A DNA stretch of 10,269 bases from Comamonas sp. lk (GTDB taxonomy: Bacteria > Pseudomonadota > Gammaproteobacteria > Burkholderiales > Burkholderiaceae_C). Within the stretch, counting starts at the first letter, position 1. The number at the start of each line of letters is the position of its first letter. Location: positions 1 through 10,269 of the forward strand of contig CAMDHL010000056.1 in NCBI GenBank assembly GCA_945898105.1, in the 5' to 3' direction. A program made the translations under genes and the position numbers. Shown one piece after another: positions 7,088 through 10,269 of this stretch. The notes under the pieces were generated by a model. That model had not been told where the DNA came from. It worked only from the letters and a program-made list of their open reading frames with translations, and made no database searches.

Positions 7088-8050
7088 ATGTTGACCGAAG
7101 CCCCAGCCCCTGTCCAAGAAAAAAGCGTTCAGGACGCCGCGCCCAAAGTGCGCGATGCGGCAGAGCGTGCCGCCCATGAAGCCCACAAGTTGGAAAAACG
7201 CCTGTGCCGTCAGGTGGGCCAGGCCATCATGGACTTTGGCATGATCGAAGAGGGCGACCGGGTCATGGTCTGCGTCTCGGGCGGTAAAGATAGCTACGGC
7301 ATGCTCGACATCTTGCTCAAAATGCAGCAGCGAGCGCCCATCAATTTTGAACTCATTGCTGTCAATTTGGATCAAAAGCAACCCGGTTTTCCCGACCATG
7401 TGTTGCCTGCCTACCTCCAGCAATTAGGTGTGCCATTTCATATCGAGACGCAGGACACCTACAGCATTGTCAAAAAAGTGATCCCCGAGGGCAAGACCAT
7501 GTGCAGCCTGTGCAGCCGCTTGCGCCGTGGTATTTTGTACCGCGTGGCTGATGAATTAAAAGTGACCAAAATCGCGCTTGGCCACCACCGCGACGACATG
7601 TTGCAAACCTTTTTTCTGAATATGTTTTTTGGCGGAAAACTCAAAGGCATGCCGCCCAAACTGGTGAGCGATGACGGTGGCCATATCGTCATCCGACCGC
7701 TAGCCTATGTGGCTGAAAAAGACCTCACGCGTTGGGCTGAGCAACGGCAGTTTCCCATCATCCCTTGCACCTTGTGTGGCAGCCAGGAAAACCTGCAACG
7801 CAAACAAATCGGCAATATGCTGCGCGACTGGGAAAAGCAATACCCGGGCCGTGTTGAAAGCATGTTTACCGCTTTACAAAACGTAGTGCCCTCGCATTTG
7901 ATGGATACCAAGCGCCACGATTTCAAAAATATCCAGACCACCGGCGTACCGCAGGCCGACGGCGACAAAGCCTTTGACGCCGAGGAACTGCCCGCCCTCC
8001 CATTGCATGGCCTGCCCGCGCTGGGTGCGGTGCAATGGACTAGCAACTAA
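7088..8050 (+). CDS. ttcA: tRNA 2-thiocytidine(32) synthetase TtcA
   Basis: This 320-residue enzyme uses ATP and an iron-sulfur cluster to thiolate cytidine 32 in the anticodon loop of certain tRNAs. The PP-loop is SGGKDS (64-69). The cluster cysteines are in [10 protein letters not shown] (Cys139, Cys142) and [15 protein letters not shown] (Cys227, Cys230). GHHRDD (165-170) and [13 protein letters not shown] are further TtcA signatures. The first 30 residues are Ala/Glu-rich and poorly conserved, and the C-terminal tail after HDFKNI is variable. AAGGAAG at 7077-7083 supports ATG 7088; a longer frame from 7034 would overlap the upstream gene. It sits 14 bases after the FolX-like gene and 17 bases before the lipoprotein gene, so one transcript is likely. 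No functional tie to pterins is known to me. Confidence 0.95.
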   Translation: MLTEAPAPVQEKSVQDAAPKVRDAAERAAHEAHKLEKRLCRQVGQAIMDFGMIEEGDRVMVCVSGGKDSYGMLDILLKMQQRAPINFELIAVNLDQKQPGFPDHVLPAYLQQLGVPFHIETQDTYSIVKKVIPEGKTMCSLCSRLRRGILYRVADELKVTKIALGHHRDDMLQTFFLNMFFGGKLKGMPPKLVSDDGGHIVIRPLAYVAEKDLTRWAEQRQFPIIPCTLCGSQENLQRKQIGNMLRDWEKQYPGRVESMFTALQNVVPSHLMDTKRHDFKNIQTTGVPQADGDKAFDAEELPALPLHGLPALGAVQWTSN

Positions 8051-8067
8051 GGGTCAGGTACGCGTCT

Positions 8068-8664
8068 ATGCGGTTGGTTTTTCGGATTTGTTTGCTGGTG
8101 TGCTTAGCTGCAATGGCCGGCTGCGCGAGTACCCGGCTCATCGACAGCGAAGTGCGTAGCTTTCGCAATGGCACGGTGGAATTGGCTGCAGCCAGCTACC
8201 AGTTCGAGCGCCTGCCCTCACAGCAGGCGGATCCGGCGGCGCAAGCACAGCTTGAAAATTGGGCCATGCCGGTTTTGCAGCGCATGGGTTTAACGCTAGC
8301 CAGCCAGGCACCGCGCTACACCGTGCAACTGGCAGTGGCCACCGAGCAGGTGCTGCGCAGCGACGCGAGTTTTAGGCGTCGTTGGGGATTTTTGGGTGGT
8401 TCTCCTTTATTCGGGCAGCCACCTTTACTCATGCCACTGGAGCCCACGCTCTTTCGCTTCCAGGTACAAGTGCTGGTGCGTGATGCGCTCAGCCGCGAAG
8501 TGGTGTACGAGGCCTCTGCCCAGCATGCTGGCCCTTGGAGTGACCAGGCTCAGATCCTGCCGGCCGTATTGCTGGCAGCGATGCGCGACTTTCCGCAGGG
8601 CACTGCCGGCCCTAGCAGCGTGAAGGTGGAAATCGGGCCCGGCGGTATGGAGGTGCGTCCATGA
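8068..8664 (+). CDS. DUF4136-type lipoprotein
   Basis: This 198-residue protein begins with a short basic stretch (MRLVFR) and a hydrophobic segment ending in MAGC, a plausible lipobox with Cys19 as the lipidated residue. The next residue is Ala rather than Asp, so sorting to the outer membrane is expected. The mature part (RSFRNGTVELAAASYQFERL, then PSQQADPAAQAQLE, and APRYTVQLAVATEQV) resembles DUF4136 proteins, whose function is unknown. A Gly/Pro-rich patch (WGFLGGSPLFGQPPLL) lies mid-protein. The upstream Shine-Dalgarno is weak (AGG at 8056-8058). Its last four bases, ATGA, overlap the phosphatase start, so the two are probably translated together. The family assignment comes from recall and is moderately sure; the lipoprotein nature is well supported. 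Confidence 0.75.
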   Translation: MRLVFRICLLVCLAAMAGCASTRLIDSEVRSFRNGTVELAAASYQFERLPSQQADPAAQAQLENWAMPVLQRMGLTLASQAPRYTVQLAVATEQVLRSDASFRRRWGFLGGSPLFGQPPLLMPLEPTLFRFQVQVLVRDALSREVVYEASAQHAGPWSDQAQILPAVLLAAMRDFPQGTAGPSSVKVEIGPGGMEVRP

Positions 8665-9332
8665 ACACCAACGCCGTGTCCAGCCAATCGCCTACCCGTA
8701 TTACAGCCGTGCGCCATGGCGAAACCGCGTGGAATGCCATCATGCGCTTGCAAGGGCAGCTCGATATTGATCTCAATGATTTGGGCCGCTGGCAGGCTGA
8801 ACGAGCGGGCGCCGCCTTGGCCGATAGCGCGCTGCAAGTGATTTACAGCAGCGACCTCTGCCGTGCCCACAACACCGCCCAAGCGATTGCCCGCCACAGT
8901 GGGATCGCGGCGCCCGAAATCCGCATTCACCATGGCTTACGCGAGCGCTGCTTTGGCCGGTTTGAAGGCCTCACCTATGCGCAAGTAGGTGAATTGCATC
9001 CCGAAGACGCACTGCGCTGGAAACAGCGCGACCCCGAGTGGGCGCCACCTGGCGGCGAAAGCCAAACGGAGGTGTTTGCCCGCGTACACGCTGCGCTAGA
9101 CCAGATTGCCGCACAACACGCGGGTGAGCATATTGCGATCGTGACCCATGGCGGTGTGCTAGATGTGTTTTACCGATTAGCCACCGGCCAGAGCATTAGC
9201 GCTGCACGCACCTGGGATCTGGGCAATTGCGCCATCAACCGCCTGCTTTGGACGCCGCAAGCCCTGACCTTGGTGGGGTGGGCCGACACCGGACACCTGG
9301 ATCAAGGTCCGCGTGATGAATTCGGTGCTTAG
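8661..9332 (+). CDS. Histidine phosphatase family protein (phosphoglycerate mutase-like)
   Basis: This 223-residue cytoplasmic protein belongs to the branch with the phosphohistidine catalytic motif RHGET (18-22, nucleophile His19). SSDLCRAHNTA supplies the phosphate-binding Arg68, GLRERCFGRFEG the proton donor Glu95, and VTHGGV the second catalytic His163. PPGGES is the conserved loop before the last helices. This layout fits phosphatases such as alpha-ribazole phosphatase (CobC) or GpmB-like enzymes more than true dPGM glycolytic mutases. The substrate is unknown. GGAGGT at 8649-8654, six bases from ATG 8661, is the best Shine-Dalgarno in this block. The gene overlaps the lipoprotein gene by four bases. 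It ends 67 bases before the hydroxylase gene, and no cobalamin gene is nearby to support a CobC role. Confidence 0.87.
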   Translation: MNTNAVSSQSPTRITAVRHGETAWNAIMRLQGQLDIDLNDLGRWQAERAGAALADSALQVIYSSDLCRAHNTAQAIARHSGIAAPEIRIHHGLRERCFGRFEGLTYAQVGELHPEDALRWKQRDPEWAPPGGESQTEVFARVHAALDQIAAQHAGEHIAIVTHGGVLDVFYRLATGQSISAARTWDLGNCAINRLLWTPQALTLVGWADTGHLDQGPRDEFGA

Positions 9333-9375
9333 GGTGCCCACACTTTGCTACAGGGTTTATCCCACTGCCTGAGCC

Positions 9376-9398
9376 GGCTTGATTGCCCACAATAAGCC
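9376..9398 (+). promoter_or_regulatory. Hairpin directly before the hydroxylase start codon
   Basis: GGCTT (9376-9380) pairs with AAGCC (9394-9398), and ATTG (9382-9385) pairs with CAAT (9390-9393). This gives a nine-pair stem with one bulged G at 9381 and a CCCA loop. It ends one base before ATG 9400 and covers the place where a Shine-Dalgarno should be; none is visible. It could limit translation of the hydroxylase or act as a weak end for the upstream operon, but no T-tract follows. Confidence 0.4.
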
Positions 9399-9399
9399 C

Positions 9400-10269
9400 A
9401 TGTCCAAAATCATTGTTTTTGCTTTTCCCGTGTTTCTCGCAGCTATGGCCTTGGAAATCTGGTGGGGCCGGCGTAAGCGTACCGTTGGCGGTCAGGAGCG
9501 CAGTACCTATGCCTTTAGCGACACGCTCAATAGTCTGAGCCTTGGCCTGCTCAGCCAAGTCGTCGGTGTGTTGGCCAAATTCATCGGCATTGCGGCGTAT
9601 GCCTGGGTGTTTGAGCGCATCGCTTTGTTTCCAGAGGCTGATGTGTGGAACCATTGGTACGGCTGGCTTGGTGCCCTTTTGCTGTACGACTTTTGCTACT
9701 ACTGGCTGCACCGCGCCGGACATGAGGTGGCTATCTTTTGGGCCGCCCATGTGGTGCACCATCAAAGCCAGGAATACAACCTGTCCACTGCCTTGCGCCA
9801 GACCTCCAGTGGTGGGCTATTGGGCTGGTTGTTTTACCTGCCGTTGGCGCTGCTAGGCGTGCCGCCGCTTTTATTTGGCATCGTGGCGCTGGTCGATTTG
9901 CTCTACCAGTTTTGGGTGCATACCGAGCATGTAGGCAAGCTCGGCTGGTTTGACCGTGTGTTTTGTTCGCCCAGCAACCACCGCGTGCACCACGCCGTGA
10001 ACGACGGCTATGTGGATCGCAACTACGGCGGCATTCTGGTCGTCTGGGACCGGCTGTTCGGAACATTCCAAGAAGAACACGAACGCTGCGTGTACGGCAC
10101 GCGTTCGCCGCTCAATAGCTGGGACCCGCTGTGGGCCAATCTGGAGGTGTATGCCAACTTGTGTGTCACCGCCTGGCATGCGCCACGCTGGCGCGATAAG
10201 GTGGCTGTCTGGTTCAAACCGCCGGGCTGGCAGCCTGTCGGGGTAGCGCCTAAATCTCCCTTTGACATC
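9400..10269 (+). CDS. Sterol desaturase / fatty acid hydroxylase superfamily membrane protein, 3' end missing
   Basis: The frame runs open from ATG 9400 to the window end (290 residues seen). It is an integral membrane di-iron oxygenase. The eight-histidine pattern is clear: HRAGH (His104, His108), HVVHH (His117, His120, His121), FWVHTEH (His174, His177) and NHRVHH (His194, His197, His198), followed by the family's DRNYGGILVVWDRLFGTF. Hydrophobic segments lie around residues 4-20, 46-70, 88-103 and 137-170. Order and spacing (HE, FWAAHVVHH, then EYNLSTALRQ) resemble alkylglycerol monooxygenase (TMEM195/AGMO) and its bacterial relatives more than plain sterol desaturases. No Shine-Dalgarno precedes the ATG, and a hairpin covers that spot; an in-frame ATG at 9445 is an alternative. 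The real substrate (ether lipid, fatty acid, sterol or other) is unknown. Confidence 0.88.
   Translation, partial: MSKIIVFAFPVFLAAMALEIWWGRRKRTVGGQERSTYAFSDTLNSLSLGLLSQVVGVLAKFIGIAAYAWVFERIALFPEADVWNHWYGWLGALLLYDFCYYWLHRAGHEVAIFWAAHVVHHQSQEYNLSTALRQTSSGGLLGWLFYLPLALLGVPPLLFGIVALVDLLYQFWVHTEHVGKLGWFDRVFCSPSNHRVHHAVNDGYVDRNYGGILVVWDRLFGTFQEEHERCVYGTRSPLNSWDPLWANLEVYANLCVTAWHAPRWRDKVAVWFKPPGWQPVGVAPKSPFDI

Noticed and set aside
8661..9332. Assignment of the histidine phosphatase as GpmB or CobC
   Set aside because: The motifs fit the superfamily but no residue or neighbour separates these functions, so no gene symbol was given.
2963..10202. The 14-base string CTGGCGCGATAAGG occurs near 2963 and again near 10189
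   Set aside because: One copy is in the convergent gap and the other inside the hydroxylase coding sequence. The flanks differ and no third copy was noticed, so it looks like chance.
1..10269. Defence system, prophage, integron or other mobile island
   Set aside because: All genes belong to common chromosomal families with similar base composition. No integrase, transposase, attachment repeat or CRISPR pattern was found.

Overview
The window reads as an ordinary, gene-dense stretch of a high-GC betaproteobacterial chromosome. Protein similarity to recalled family members (Cca, TtcA, FolB, MidA-type methyltransferase) and the general style of gene order suggest Burkholderiales, probably a Comamonadaceae such as Rhodoferax or Polaromonas. 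That placement is inference; no rRNA or other decisive marker is present. I see no insertion sequence, phage gene, CRISPR array, tRNA or rRNA.

Layout. Bases 1-2961 (plus strand) hold the end of a soluble lytic transglycosylase gene, a glutathione S-transferase family gene, and cca, the tRNA CCA-adding enzyme. Bases 3000-5375 (minus strand) hold a ROK-family sugar kinase and, upstream of it, a MidA/NDUFAF7-like methyltransferase. The 222-base gap between these two carries an 11-base tandem motif and a hairpin next to the methyltransferase stop. An 85-base divergent gap then leads to a plus-strand block from 5461 to the end of the window. In order it holds a pteridine-reductase-like SDR, two tandem dihydroneopterin aldolase-fold genes (FolB-like, then FolX-like), ttcA, a DUF4136-type lipoprotein, a histidine phosphatase, and a membrane fatty acid hydroxylase cut by the window edge.

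How the genes fit together. The SDR has the residues that separate pteridine reductases from ordinary SDRs (Asp instead of Ser in the catalytic triad, a pterin-stacking Phe after NNAS, TGxxxRxG). It overlaps the first FolB gene by 14 bases. FolM-, FolB- and FolX-like functions side by side suggest a unit making reduced pterins: folate, tetrahydromonapterin, or both. Further downstream on the same strand lies a hydroxylase resembling alkylglycerol monooxygenase. The animal version of that enzyme uses tetrahydropterin, so a link between pterin supply and this enzyme is the most interesting hypothesis here. It is unproven. The rest of the window looks like housekeeping content.
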